A stretch of 64,000 bases of DNA from JBGTGG01 sp964398945 (GTDB taxonomy: Bacteria > Bacteroidota > Bacteroidia > Cytophagales > Cyclobacteriaceae). The notes beneath the pieces are model-generated. The model had not been told where the DNA came from and ran no database searches. It saw only the letters and a list, made by a program, of their open reading frames with translations. The number at the start of each line of letters is the position of its first letter. The first letter of the stretch is position 1. This document shows positions 26,303-33,916 of the stretch, in pieces. The stretch spans positions 62,001 through 126,000 of the forward strand of contig CAYNOT010000013.1 in the NCBI GenBank assembly GCA_964398945.1. Direction: 5' to 3'. The translations under genes were made by a program, and so were the position numbers.

Positions 26303-28846
26303 ATGAGAAACCTGCTCTTACTTGCATTGCTGTTGTTGTCTTTCTCAACACTAGCACAGCCGGATTATTTCTATCCTACCGCTAAAGAATTTAATTCCGC
26401 TATTCCAACCCCCGAGCAATTTCTCGGATACCCGATTGGCCACCAGCATACACGCCACGATAAAGTAGTTGAGTATTTCAAAAAACTGGATGAACTGTCG
26501 GACCGTATGACGATGAAAATCATTGGCTATACGTACGAGCACCGTCCGCAAATAACGGCTGTTGTTACATCCCCTACCAATCATGGAAACATTGAAGACA
26601 TCCGTACCAAACACCTGCAACGCAAACTGGAGGATGTGAACAAAGACACACCTATTATTATCCATCTTGGTTACAACGTGCATGGCAACGAACCTTCCAG
26701 CACAGAAGCCGCGATGCTTACCGCCTATTATTTGGTAGCGAATGAATCTACAGAAACAAAAGAGTGGCTGGATAAAATGGTGGTCTTGATTGACCCTGTC
26801 TACAATCCCGATGGCCGCGACCGCCATACCAACTGGGCAAACATGCACAAAGCATTTCCTCCTGTGGCAGACCCACTGGATCGCGAACACACTGAAGTAT
26901 GGCCGGGTGGCCGCACGAACCATTATTGGTTTGACCTAAACCGCGATTGGTTTTTGGGCATCCATCCGGAAAGCAGAAACCGCATGAAAGTTTTTCACCA
27001 GTGGAGACCATACGTGATGACCGACCACCATGAGATGGGTACGAATTCCACTTTCTATTTTGATCCCGGAAAATATTCCTCCAATAATCCAATTGTCCCT
27101 CCGTATTTATATGATGTAGTCTATCCGAAATTTGGTGAATATTTTTCTGCAGCATTGAATTCCTTAGGCTCTGTCTACTATACGAAGGAATCGTTTGATA
27201 AACTTTATCCCGGTTATGGATCGAGCTATGCAAATTTTTATGGCGGAGCAGGATTTTTGTTTGAACAGGCAAGTTCGCGTGGGCATATACAAGAGACCAC
27301 CACCATACCGATCACGTTTGGTTTTACCATCCGCAATCAATTCACTGCTTCGTTGGCAACCGTTCGTGCTTCTTTTGCAGAACGGGAGATGCTCAAGAAC
27401 ATGCGCAGGACGTTCTACAAAACGGTACAGACCGAATCGAAAAGCAATCCTGTAAAGGGATATGTGTTTGGTGACAAGCGTGATGTAAATAAAACCAATG
27501 CATTTGTCAACATGCTGTTGCTCCATCAAATTGAAGTCTACCAACTCCCTAAAAACGTTTCGCAATCCGGAAAAAATTTTGAACAAGGTTCATCGTATGT
27601 GGTGCCGACCGAGCAAGAAAATTATTTTATGGTACGGTCGGTGTTTGAAAAAGACATCACCTACACCGACAGTACTTTTTACGATGCCTCCACCTGGTCG
27701 TTGATCAATGCGTTTAATCTTCCGTATGCGGAGTTGAAAGCAACCCCTGCGAAAGGTGTGCAAGTAAAAGAAGCGCTGATCAAAAAACCAAGGGCTGTTG
27801 AAAAAAGTGACTACGTCTATCTGGTTTCGCTGAACGACTACAATGCGCACAAATTTTTGTATCAATTATTAAAGAACAAAGTGATTGTGCAAACCAGTTA
27901 CACCCCATTTTCTTCTATGGTGAATGGCGTAAAAATGGATTTTGACAGAGGGACATTGGTGGTCCCTGTTCAGCAACAAACACTCACGAAAGACCAGGTA
28001 TATGAATTTGTGTCGAAGGCTGCTGCCGATTGCATGCTGGATGTGTATTCCGTGACAACCGGCTACAATGTTGCGGGCATTGACCTCGGATCAAACTATA
28101 TCCAGACGGTAAAGGAACCAAAAGCTGTCATGCTAATAGGTGATGGGATTTCCAGTTACGAGGCAGGTGAAGCCTGGCACCTGTTGGACCAACGCATTGG
28201 CATGCCGGTTACAAAATTGGATATGTCCGTGTTTCAGCGTGCAGACTTAACAAAGTATAACGTGATGGTGTTGGTTTCCGGGCGCTATCCTTCAGATAAA
28301 CCGTCACTGGAAAAAATAAAAAGCTGGATTCAAAATGGCGGAACGTTGATTACTTTTAAAACGGCTTCTGAGTGGGCGATCAAAAACAAATTCAGCGATG
28401 CCAAAATTTTTCAGGAAGACACCACCAAAGTAGCAAAGCGGACGAACTATGAAGATGCCCTAAATACCGAAGGTGCAAAACGCATTGGCGGCTCGATCTT
28501 CCAGGTGGATTTAGACACCACCCATCCGATTGGGTTTGGCTTTAGCGACCGCAAAATTCCGGTGTACCGGAATGGAACAACCTTTATCCTGCCGGATAAA
28601 AGCCCCTACAATACAGTGGCACAATATACCGCCAACCCGCTGATTGGTGGTTATTTCCACAAAAGCAACCTGACGAAAGTAGCGAACAGTGCTGCCATTC
28701 AAATCAATGGAATGGGCAGGGGAAAAGTAATTTTATTTTCAGACAATCCAAACTTCAGAGGCATCTGGTACGGCACCAATAAGTTGTTTCTAAACGCATT
28801 GTTCTTCGGGCCGATTATCGGTGTGCCTTCGGTGGGTGGGGAATAA
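26303..28846 (+). CDS. Exported M14-family zinc carboxypeptidase
   Basis: An 847-residue protein with a signal peptide (about 1-18, ending LAQP). The M14 domain lies at about 45-360: the zinc pair HGNEPSSTE is near residue 130, NPDGRDRHTNW gives substrate-binding residues, and DHHEMG near 245 supplies a further His. The C-terminal half (about 370-847) is a long extension ending in a class I amidotransferase-like fold (VMVLVSGRYPSD, IQNGGTLITFKTAS, GRGKVILFSDNPNFRG). That layout is recurrent in Bacteroidota M14 proteins. Probably digests peptides in the periplasm or outside the cell. Confidence 0.88.
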   Translation: MRNLLLLALLLLSFSTLAQPDYFYPTAKEFNSAIPTPEQFLGYPIGHQHTRHDKVVEYFKKLDELSDRMTMKIIGYTYEHRPQITAVVTSPTNHGNIEDIRTKHLQRKLEDVNKDTPIIIHLGYNVHGNEPSSTEAAMLTAYYLVANESTETKEWLDKMVVLIDPVYNPDGRDRHTNWANMHKAFPPVADPLDREHTEVWPGGRTNHYWFDLNRDWFLGIHPESRNRMKVFHQWRPYVMTDHHEMGTNSTFYFDPGKYSSNNPIVPPYLYDVVYPKFGEYFSAALNSLGSVYYTKESFDKLYPGYGSSYANFYGGAGFLFEQASSRGHIQETTTIPITFGFTIRNQFTASLATVRASFAEREMLKNMRRTFYKTVQTESKSNPVKGYVFGDKRDVNKTNAFVNMLLLHQIEVYQLPKNVSQSGKNFEQGSSYVVPTEQENYFMVRSVFEKDITYTDSTFYDASTWSLINAFNLPYAELKATPAKGVQVKEALIKKPRAVEKSDYVYLVSLNDYNAHKFLYQLLKNKVIVQTSYTPFSSMVNGVKMDFDRGTLVVPVQQQTLTKDQVYEFVSKAAADCMLDVYSVTTGYNVAGIDLGSNYIQTVKEPKAVMLIGDGISSYEAGEAWHLLDQRIGMPVTKLDMSVFQRADLTKYNVMVLVSGRYPSDKPSLEKIKSWIQNGGTLITFKTASEWAIKNKFSDAKIFQEDTTKVAKRTNYEDALNTEGAKRIGGSIFQVDLDTTHPIGFGFSDRKIPVYRNGTTFILPDKSPYNTVAQYTANPLIGGYFHKSNLTKVANSAAIQINGMGRGKVILFSDNPNFRGIWYGTNKLFLNALFFGPIIGVPSVGGE

Positions 28847-28872
28847 GCAATGTTTAAGTTAATTTAGTGAAT

Positions 28873-29784
28873 ATGAAATTGCTACTTCCCTTCCTCCTCT
28901 TCGTATTGACTTTTCAAACGTATAGTCAAAACCTCGCACAAAAACTCGGCTACCCAAAAGATGCCAAACTGTTAATTGTCCATGCGGATGATATTGGTGT
29001 GGCGCATTCGGTCAACAAAGCCACCATTGAAGCCTTTGAAAAATCCGGGATTTCTTCCGCGAGCATCATGGTGCCGTGCCCGTGGTTCGGTGAAATTGCA
29101 ACCTACATAAAAGAAAACCCGGGCAAAGATTTCGGGCTCCACCTCACGCTCACTGCCGAATGGGAAAATTACAAATGGGATGGCGTGTTGCCGTCTTCAC
29201 AGATACCAAGTCTGATCAACAAAGAAGGATATTTCTATGCAGCGGTTGAAGACGTGGTGAAATATGGAAAGCCGGAAGAAGTAGAAGCTGAAATCCGCGC
29301 ACAGGTTCAACGCGCGTTGGATTTTGGTATTGATGTCACGCACCTTGATACACACATGCGCACCTTGTTTAGCCACCCCGGTTTTTTTAAAGCCTATCAA
29401 AAGGTGGGAAAAGAATTTAAGGTTCCTGTTTTTATTCCTGCTGATCTCTTGAGAAATTCTGAAATCGAAACCCTTGTTGATCCATGGTTTATCCCAATTG
29501 AAAACAATTATACCGTAACACCTGCAACAAGTGCAAAAGACTGGATCAAATTTTACAATACCATTCTTGATAATCTAAAGCCCGGCCTAAGCGAAATTGT
29601 GATCCACCTGGGGTATGATAACGATGAAATGAAAGCGGTCACCATCAACCATCCTGAGTGGGGCTCTGCCTGGCGCCAGCGTGATTTTGATTATTTCATG
29701 AGTACTGAATTTAAAAAGAAATTAAAAGACAATGGCATTACACTCATAACCTATCGGGAAATACGCGACCTTTTACGGAAATAA
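28873..29784 (+). CDS. Exported ChbG/HpnK-family carbohydrate deacetylase
   Basis: A 303-residue protein from ATG 28873; the in-frame codon at 28867 is GTG. It has a signal peptide (about 1-18). Metal-site motifs of the YdjC/ChbG/HpnK family are present: HADDIGVAHSVN near 35-46 and HLDTHMRTL near 155. The last acidic/His segment is IVIHLGYDNDE. Family members remove N-acetyl groups from chitooligosaccharides or related sugars; the substrate here is unknown. Lies 26 bases after the M14 peptidase gene and may be co-transcribed. Confidence 0.82.
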   Translation: MKLLLPFLLFVLTFQTYSQNLAQKLGYPKDAKLLIVHADDIGVAHSVNKATIEAFEKSGISSASIMVPCPWFGEIATYIKENPGKDFGLHLTLTAEWENYKWDGVLPSSQIPSLINKEGYFYAAVEDVVKYGKPEEVEAEIRAQVQRALDFGIDVTHLDTHMRTLFSHPGFFKAYQKVGKEFKVPVFIPADLLRNSEIETLVDPWFIPIENNYTVTPATSAKDWIKFYNTILDNLKPGLSEIVIHLGYDNDEMKAVTINHPEWGSAWRQRDFDYFMSTEFKKKLKDNGITLITYREIRDLLRK

Positions 29785-29873
29785 TTCTCTATTGAAGAGA
29801 AGTCCACATACGGTAAATAATAGAGCTTTCTAAAAGAAGGCACACGGGATAGTCCTGCCAACACGGGAATGGT

Positions 29874-29881
29874 TACCTTTG
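29874..29881 (+). promoter_or_regulatory. -7 box of the acyltransferase gene
   Basis: TACCTTTG fits TAnnTTTG and ends 24 bases before ATG 29906. Confidence 0.4.
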
Positions 29882-29905
29882 CGCTGAGCCATCCAAAACC
29901 TGTCC

Positions 29906-30811
29906 ATGCGATTCCTGTATTATGTGGTCTTAATGCCCTTTAGTCTTTTGCCGTGTTGGGTCCTGTACAGGATTTCTGATATCATGTACCTGGTGTTGTA
30001 CCGAATCATTGGCTATCGGAAAACGGTAGTGCGCGCCAACATTCAGAATTCATTCCCAGAGTATACTGCCAAAGAACGGCTAAGCATTGAACGTAAATTT
30101 TACGTACACTTTTGTGATATCATTATAGAGTCAATCAAAACTTTTTCAATTTCTGAAAAAGAACTTCAACAGCGGTTCGTTCATAGCAATCCGGAAATCT
30201 TTAAAAAATATTTTGATAGTGGCCAGCATGTAACATTGGTAGGAGGCCATTATGGAAACTGGGAAATGTTTGCGGTAAGTGCCGCCCGAAATATTCCCCA
30301 TCATCCCCTTGCACTCTTTACACCATTGCGGAATAAATTCATGAACAAAAAGATCACGAATAGTCGATCAAGGTTTGGGTTGCGAATGAAAAGTTACCCA
30401 CAAGTGAAGGAAATTTTAAAAGACGGGATCGAAAAACAACTCTCCGTTATTTTTGCTACCGACCAATGTCCACGGTTGAGACAACATCCCCATTGGACGA
30501 TGTTCCTGAATCAGGAAACAGCGGTCCAGTTTGGAAGTGAGAAATTTGCGCGCGACAACAACACGCCAGTTATTTATGGTATAATAAAGAAAACCAGGCG
30601 CGGACATTATTCGGTAAAATATACAATGTTAAGTGAGTTCCCCAATGAGCTTGCCATTGGTGTACTTTCCGAAATGCATACCCGGCAACTGGAAAAGGAC
30701 ATCATTGAAAATCCATCCTACTGGTTGTGGACCCACAAACGATGGAAGCGGAAAAAAATAGATTTTCAAAAGCATTGGGAAAAGCAAGAAGCAAATAAAT
30801 TATCCGCTTAG
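29906..30811 (+). CDS. LpxL/HtrB-like lysophospholipid acyltransferase
   Basis: A 301-residue inner-membrane protein with an N-terminal hydrophobic segment (about 1-25). The catalytic block GGHYGNWEMFAVS (about 112-124) is the H-x4-E version of the acyltransferase motif found in late lipid A acyltransferases. A second block follows, LFTPLRNKFMNKKITNSRSRFGLRM. Most likely adds a secondary acyl chain to lipid A or to an aminolipid. Single gene. Confidence 0.85.
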   Translation: MRFLYYVVLMPFSLLPCWVLYRISDIMYLVLYRIIGYRKTVVRANIQNSFPEYTAKERLSIERKFYVHFCDIIIESIKTFSISEKELQQRFVHSNPEIFKKYFDSGQHVTLVGGHYGNWEMFAVSAARNIPHHPLALFTPLRNKFMNKKITNSRSRFGLRMKSYPQVKEILKDGIEKQLSVIFATDQCPRLRQHPHWTMFLNQETAVQFGSEKFARDNNTPVIYGIIKKTRRGHYSVKYTMLSEFPNELAIGVLSEMHTRQLEKDIIENPSYWLWTHKRWKRKKIDFQKHWEKQEANKLSA

Positions 30812-30887
30812 CGCAAAAAAAGCTTTTTTTACTTCAGCAAAAAGCCTCTCTACGTTATCTTGCGCAGCTCCATCAAACGAAAAAGCA

Positions 30888-30983
30888 ATGCTCAACACAA
30901 AAAGGACGCAGCGGAGCATTGGCTTGGCGGAAAAATATACAGGCATCAATTTCATTGATCGCAAACATGGAGGGAATAATTAA
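30888..30983 (+). CDS. Possible 31-residue peptide
   Basis: ATG 30888 opens a short frame ending in TAA at 30981, encoding a basic peptide with an RKHGGNN tail. A TATCTTGC sequence about 20 bases upstream is a poor -7 box. No family recognised; it may be chance or a leader preceding hemF. The palindrome of seven A, GC, seven T at about 30815-30830, just after the acyltransferase stop, is the only other structure in this gap. Confidence 0.2.
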   Translation: MLNTKRTQRSIGLAEKYTGINFIDRKHGGNN

Positions 30984-31043
30984 CTTAAATTATTCGAAAT
31001 TGCCATAAATCTATCATCACCAGTCAAGACTTAAATAGTTTCC

Positions 31044-31949
31044 ATGTCGCAGCGCGAAATCATCACCACCTTTTTTAAATCATTACAATCCTCTATTTGC
31101 CAGGCCATAGAAGAAACTGATAAAAAAAGCACGTTCCATGCAGATGCATGGGAACGGCCCGGTGGTGGTGGGGGCATCAGCCGGGTTATAACGGATGGGA
31201 ACATCATTGAAAAAGGTGGTGTAAACTTTTCAGCCGTTGAAGGCGTAACGCCAGCAGGGATCATGAAAACCCTTTCGCTACCTGAATCTGAAGAGGCAAC
31301 ATTTTTCGCAACAGGGGTTTCTATTGTTATGCACCCCGTCAATCCAATGGTGCCGATTATCCACATGAACGTGCGTTATTTTGAAATGAGCAATGGCACC
31401 TGGTGGTTTGGGGGTGGCATTGATTTAACGCCACACTATATCGACAAAGAGGATGCGCATTACTTTCATCAACAATTAAAAACGGTTTGTGATCGATTCG
31501 ACATCAACTACTATCCTGAATTTAAAAAATGGGCAGATGACTATTTCTTCATTAAACACCGTAATGAAACACGCGGGGTTGGCGGGATATTTTTTGACCA
31601 TCTGAATGAGAAACGAAATAAATCGAAAGAAGAATTATGGGAATTCGTAAAAGCAGTTGGTGAATCCTTTGCCCCTATCTATACGCATTTCATGAAGAAG
31701 AAAAGCAAACTTCCTTATACCGAAAAAGAAAAGCAATGGCAATTGTTGCGCAGGGGACGGTATGTGGAATTCAATCTTGTTTGGGACCGGGGCACAAAAT
31801 TCGGGTTGGAAACCGATGGCCGTACCGAATCCATTTTAATGAGCCTGCCCCCACAAGCCAACTGGGAATATAATTTTATTCCTGATAAAGGTTCAGCAGA
31901 AGAACGAACACTAAACCAATTGATCAAAGGTATTGATTGGCTCCACTAG
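31044..31949 (+). CDS. hemF: Aerobic coproporphyrinogen III oxidase
   Basis: Oxygen-dependent decarboxylation of coproporphyrinogen III to protoporphyrinogen IX in heme synthesis. The 301-residue length equals that of the E. coli enzyme. Hallmark blocks are in order: WERPGGGGGISRVI, VIHMNVRY-like PIIHMNVRYFE, WWFGGGIDLTPHY, a central RGVGGIFFDHLN and RGRYVEFNLVWDRGT. Starts at ATG 31044; no strong ribosome binding site. Its presence implies that heme is made under oxic conditions. Confidence 0.95.
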   Translation: MSQREIITTFFKSLQSSICQAIEETDKKSTFHADAWERPGGGGGISRVITDGNIIEKGGVNFSAVEGVTPAGIMKTLSLPESEEATFFATGVSIVMHPVNPMVPIIHMNVRYFEMSNGTWWFGGGIDLTPHYIDKEDAHYFHQQLKTVCDRFDINYYPEFKKWADDYFFIKHRNETRGVGGIFFDHLNEKRNKSKEELWEFVKAVGESFAPIYTHFMKKKSKLPYTEKEKQWQLLRRGRYVEFNLVWDRGTKFGLETDGRTESILMSLPPQANWEYNFIPDKGSAEERTLNQLIKGIDWLH

Positions 31950-31952
31950 TTG

Positions 31953-31986
31953 TCAATGATTTCCATCATGTTCCATTGATTTTTTT
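31953..31986 (+). terminator. Probable terminator of hemF
   Basis: TCAATG (31953-31958) pairs with CATTGA (31974-31979) and is followed by seven T. An inner ATGAT-TTCC-ATCAT hairpin offers an alternative fold. It begins three bases after the hemF stop. Confidence 0.5.
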
Positions 31987-32049
31987 GTCATTTGAATTCT
32001 CAAGTAGTGATTGCACCTTTAATCATTAGATTTTTATCCACTTAAAAAA

Positions 32050-32055
32050 AGGAGG
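32050..32055 (+). promoter_or_regulatory. Strong Shine-Dalgarno site of Hsp20 gene
   Basis: AGGAGG lies four bases before ATG 32060 in the context AAAAAAAGGAGGAATT. Nearly all other genes in the window lack such a site, so it points to high, initiation-efficient translation of the small heat-shock protein. Confidence 0.75.
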
Positions 32056-32059
32056 AATT

Positions 32060-32500
32060 ATGACACTCATTAAAAGATCAAATTGGCCCGCACTCATGAG
32101 CGAAAACTGGTTGACCGATTTCGTTGACAACAATCGGTTTTTCGATGCAGATTGGATGAAACGTTATCAGGAAATCCCTGCTGTAAATGTGAAAGAAAAA
32201 GACAAGGAATTCGAAATTGAATTGGCAGCACCCGGATTAAGGAAAGAGGATTTTCAAATCACTGTTGAAAACGGCATCCTCACAGTGATGGCTGAGCGTG
32301 AAGAAGAAAAAGAAATGAAAGAAGAAAACTTCACACGGAAAGAATTCAGCTATGAAAATTTCACAAGGAGTTTCAATCTTCCTGAAAATGTGAACGAAGA
32401 AAAAGTTGATGCGCACTATGAAAATGGAATCCTTCAACTGAAGATCGGCAAAAAGCAAATCGTGGCTCAAAAGAAACCGAAAGCAATTGCTGTCCACTAA
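32060..32500 (+). CDS. Hsp20/alpha-crystallin small heat-shock protein
   Basis: A 146-residue cytosolic holdase chaperone. The alpha-crystallin domain runs from about 40 to 132: VNVKEKDKEFEIELAAPGLRKEDF, then FTRSFNLPENV and ENGILQLKIGK. The N-terminal WLTDFVDNNRFFD and the C-terminal basic tail are typical of the bacterial class A form. The unusually good Shine-Dalgarno site and a terminator just downstream suggest a self-contained, strongly expressed unit. Confidence 0.92.
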   Translation: MTLIKRSNWPALMSENWLTDFVDNNRFFDADWMKRYQEIPAVNVKEKDKEFEIELAAPGLRKEDFQITVENGILTVMAEREEEKEMKEENFTRKEFSYENFTRSFNLPENVNEEKVDAHYENGILQLKIGKKQIVAQKKPKAIAVH

Positions 32501-32571
32501 TCATTGAAGCGAGGTTGCCGTAGCTATCTTGAAATACAAGTTGAAGGCGGTAATGTCCATTCAAGTTGATA

Positions 32572-32608
32572 AACCCCACCTGTATTTTTGCTGGTGGGGT
32601 TATTTTTT
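32572..32608 (+). terminator. Intrinsic terminator of Hsp20 gene
   Basis: AACCCCACC (32572-32580) pairs perfectly with GGTGGGGTT (32593-32601) around a 12-base loop and is followed by ATTTTTTAT. The right arm overlaps the stop codon of the converging Spx-like gene. Confidence 0.85.
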
Positions 32609-32959
32609 ATCCTTCTTAAACACCTTTTTATACTCATCTTCATCAAAACCCAAGACCAATACCTTGCCTTCATCCTCAATCAGTGGACGTTTAATCACAC
32701 TGTTCATTTCGGTCATCAAACCAATTGCCGCAATCTGATTGGTGACCTGGCCCTTTTCATACTCCGTCAACTGGCGCCAGGTTGTTCCCTTTTTGTTCAC
32801 CAATGATTCCCAACCAACCTGGTTGATCCATTCCTTCAACTTCATTGCTGAAATCCCCAACTTTTTATAGTCATGAAATTCATACTCCACTTTGTTTTTG
32901 GATAGCCAGTCAAGGCTTTTCTTTACTGTGTTGCAATTTTTTATTCCGTATACAATCAT
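32600..32959 (-). CDS. Spx/YffB-family ArsC-like protein
   Basis: A 119-residue thioredoxin-fold protein of the ArsC/Spx/YffB group, with the N-terminal MIVYGIKNCNTVKKSLDWL. The single Cys has no CxxC partner. It also has YEFHDYKKLGI and the late IKRPLIEDEGKVLVLGF, the cis-Pro segment. YffB-like members have unclear roles; an RNA-polymerase-binding Spx role is not supported here. I choose ATG 32959 because the ATG at 32971, four codons earlier, lies inside a dispersed repeat and adds only MSNN. Confidence 0.75.
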   Translation of the reverse strand: MIVYGIKNCNTVKKSLDWLSKNKVEYEFHDYKKLGISAMKLKEWINQVGWESLVNKKGTTWRQLTEYEKGQVTNQIAAIGLMTEMNSVIKRPLIEDEGKVLVLGFDEDEYKKVFKKDKK

Positions 32960-32986
32960 ATTGTTAGACATTAGATTTAAGACACA

Positions 32987-33042
32987 AGTAGCAAGACTTT
33001 AGTAGTAAGATGTTAGTAGTAAGACTTTAGTAATAAAATGTT
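32987..33042. repeat. Left arm: four 14-bp tandem units
   Basis: Four units of the form AGTAGTAAGACTTT (32987, 33001, 33015, 33029), slightly diverged. The sequence is the complement of the right-arm repeat at 33065-33127, so the two arms form a large imperfect inverted repeat between the YdcF gene and the Spx-like gene. Confidence 0.8.
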
Positions 33043-33064
33043 TTCTCCAGTATCCAAGAATCCC

Positions 33065-33127
33065 ATGTCTAATATCTTGCTACTTATGTCTAATGTCTTA
33101 CTACTTACGTCTAATATCTTACTACTT
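33065..33127. repeat. Right arm: three 21-bp tandem units
   Basis: Three units of the form ATGTCTAATATCTTGCTACTT (33065, 33086, 33107) with a few substitutions, in inverted orientation relative to the left arm. The array ends just before the stop codon of the YdcF gene. Confidence 0.8.
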
Positions 33128-33136
33128 ACGTTACAT

Positions 33137-33910
33137 CTAAATATACCCCGCCATCCAATACATAGTAATCCCCACCCATTCTTTTATCAACCGGTGCCAT
33201 TTAAAAATAGCATACACATCAGGTACCAGCAAGACATCGGGTGTAAATTCTGTAGGGTGTGAATAAAAATCAACACTAAAACCCCTCATGGGGATGCCTT
33301 CCTTTTCAAAACATGCCATCGACCTGCGTAAATGAAATGCTGAGGTAATCAAAACCGAATGTGCAGGATCAATATTCTTTTCTTTAAATATTCTTGCTAC
33401 CGCCACGGCTGATTCATGTGTATTCTTGGAATTATCTTCTGTTAGTAAAACTGAATCAGGCACACCCATCATCAACATGGCGTGCTTGATTTCTTCTGCC
33501 TCTACATGGCCAACATCGACCAGCCGGCCACTACCTCCGGTGATCAGAATATTTTTGACAAGGCCAAGTTTATACAAGTGTACAGCATGTGTTACCCGGT
33601 CTGCCCCTTTTTGAAAATAAACCCGGTCATCCGGTCTATCTTCCGCAAACTGTGTAACGCCTGTAAGCACCACCGCCCATTCGTAGGGTTGCGAAACTTC
33701 ACTAAAAGGTGTGGGTTTCACCTCCCATCTTTTCAATACTTCATTTAAGATAAATTCATTCGAGAAGAAGAACAGAAAAATAAATCCTAACCAAAAAAAA
33801 CGCTTTTTCCATTTGCTGTTTCTTACTAAAACAGAAATCAAAAAGAACAAACAGATCAACACGAAAGGCATCGTGAGGTAGTGAATGGTTTTTGATAAAA
33901 TAAAAAACAT
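33137..33910 (-). CDS. YdcF/ElyC-family membrane protein (DUF218)
   Basis: A 257-residue protein with two N-terminal membrane segments (about 12-29 and 37-57), then a DUF218 domain: WAVVLTG near residue 80, ILITGGSGRLVDVGHVEAEEI, LLTEDNSKNTHESA and VLITSAFHLRRSMACFEKEGI. ElyC and SanA relatives act in envelope and peptidoglycan integrity, but the biochemical role is not settled. Six bases separate it from the ABC transporter gene upstream, so the two are likely one operon. Confidence 0.82.
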   Translation of the reverse strand: MFFILSKTIHYLTMPFVLICLFFLISVLVRNSKWKKRFFWLGFIFLFFFSNEFILNEVLKRWEVKPTPFSEVSQPYEWAVVLTGVTQFAEDRPDDRVYFQKGADRVTHAVHLYKLGLVKNILITGGSGRLVDVGHVEAEEIKHAMLMMGVPDSVLLTEDNSKNTHESAVAVARIFKEKNIDPAHSVLITSAFHLRRSMACFEKEGIPMRGFSVDFYSHPTEFTPDVLLVPDVYAIFKWHRLIKEWVGITMYWMAGYI

Positions 33911-33916
33911 GTTCAG

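Noticed and set aside
30811..30835. A7-GC-T7 palindrome after the acyltransferase as terminator
   Set aside because: No loop can form at the centre and the stem has only A-T pairs apart from GC; too weak to call.
32987..33127. CRISPR array
   Set aside because: Units are contiguous (14 or 21 bases) without unique spacers, and no cas gene is in the window.
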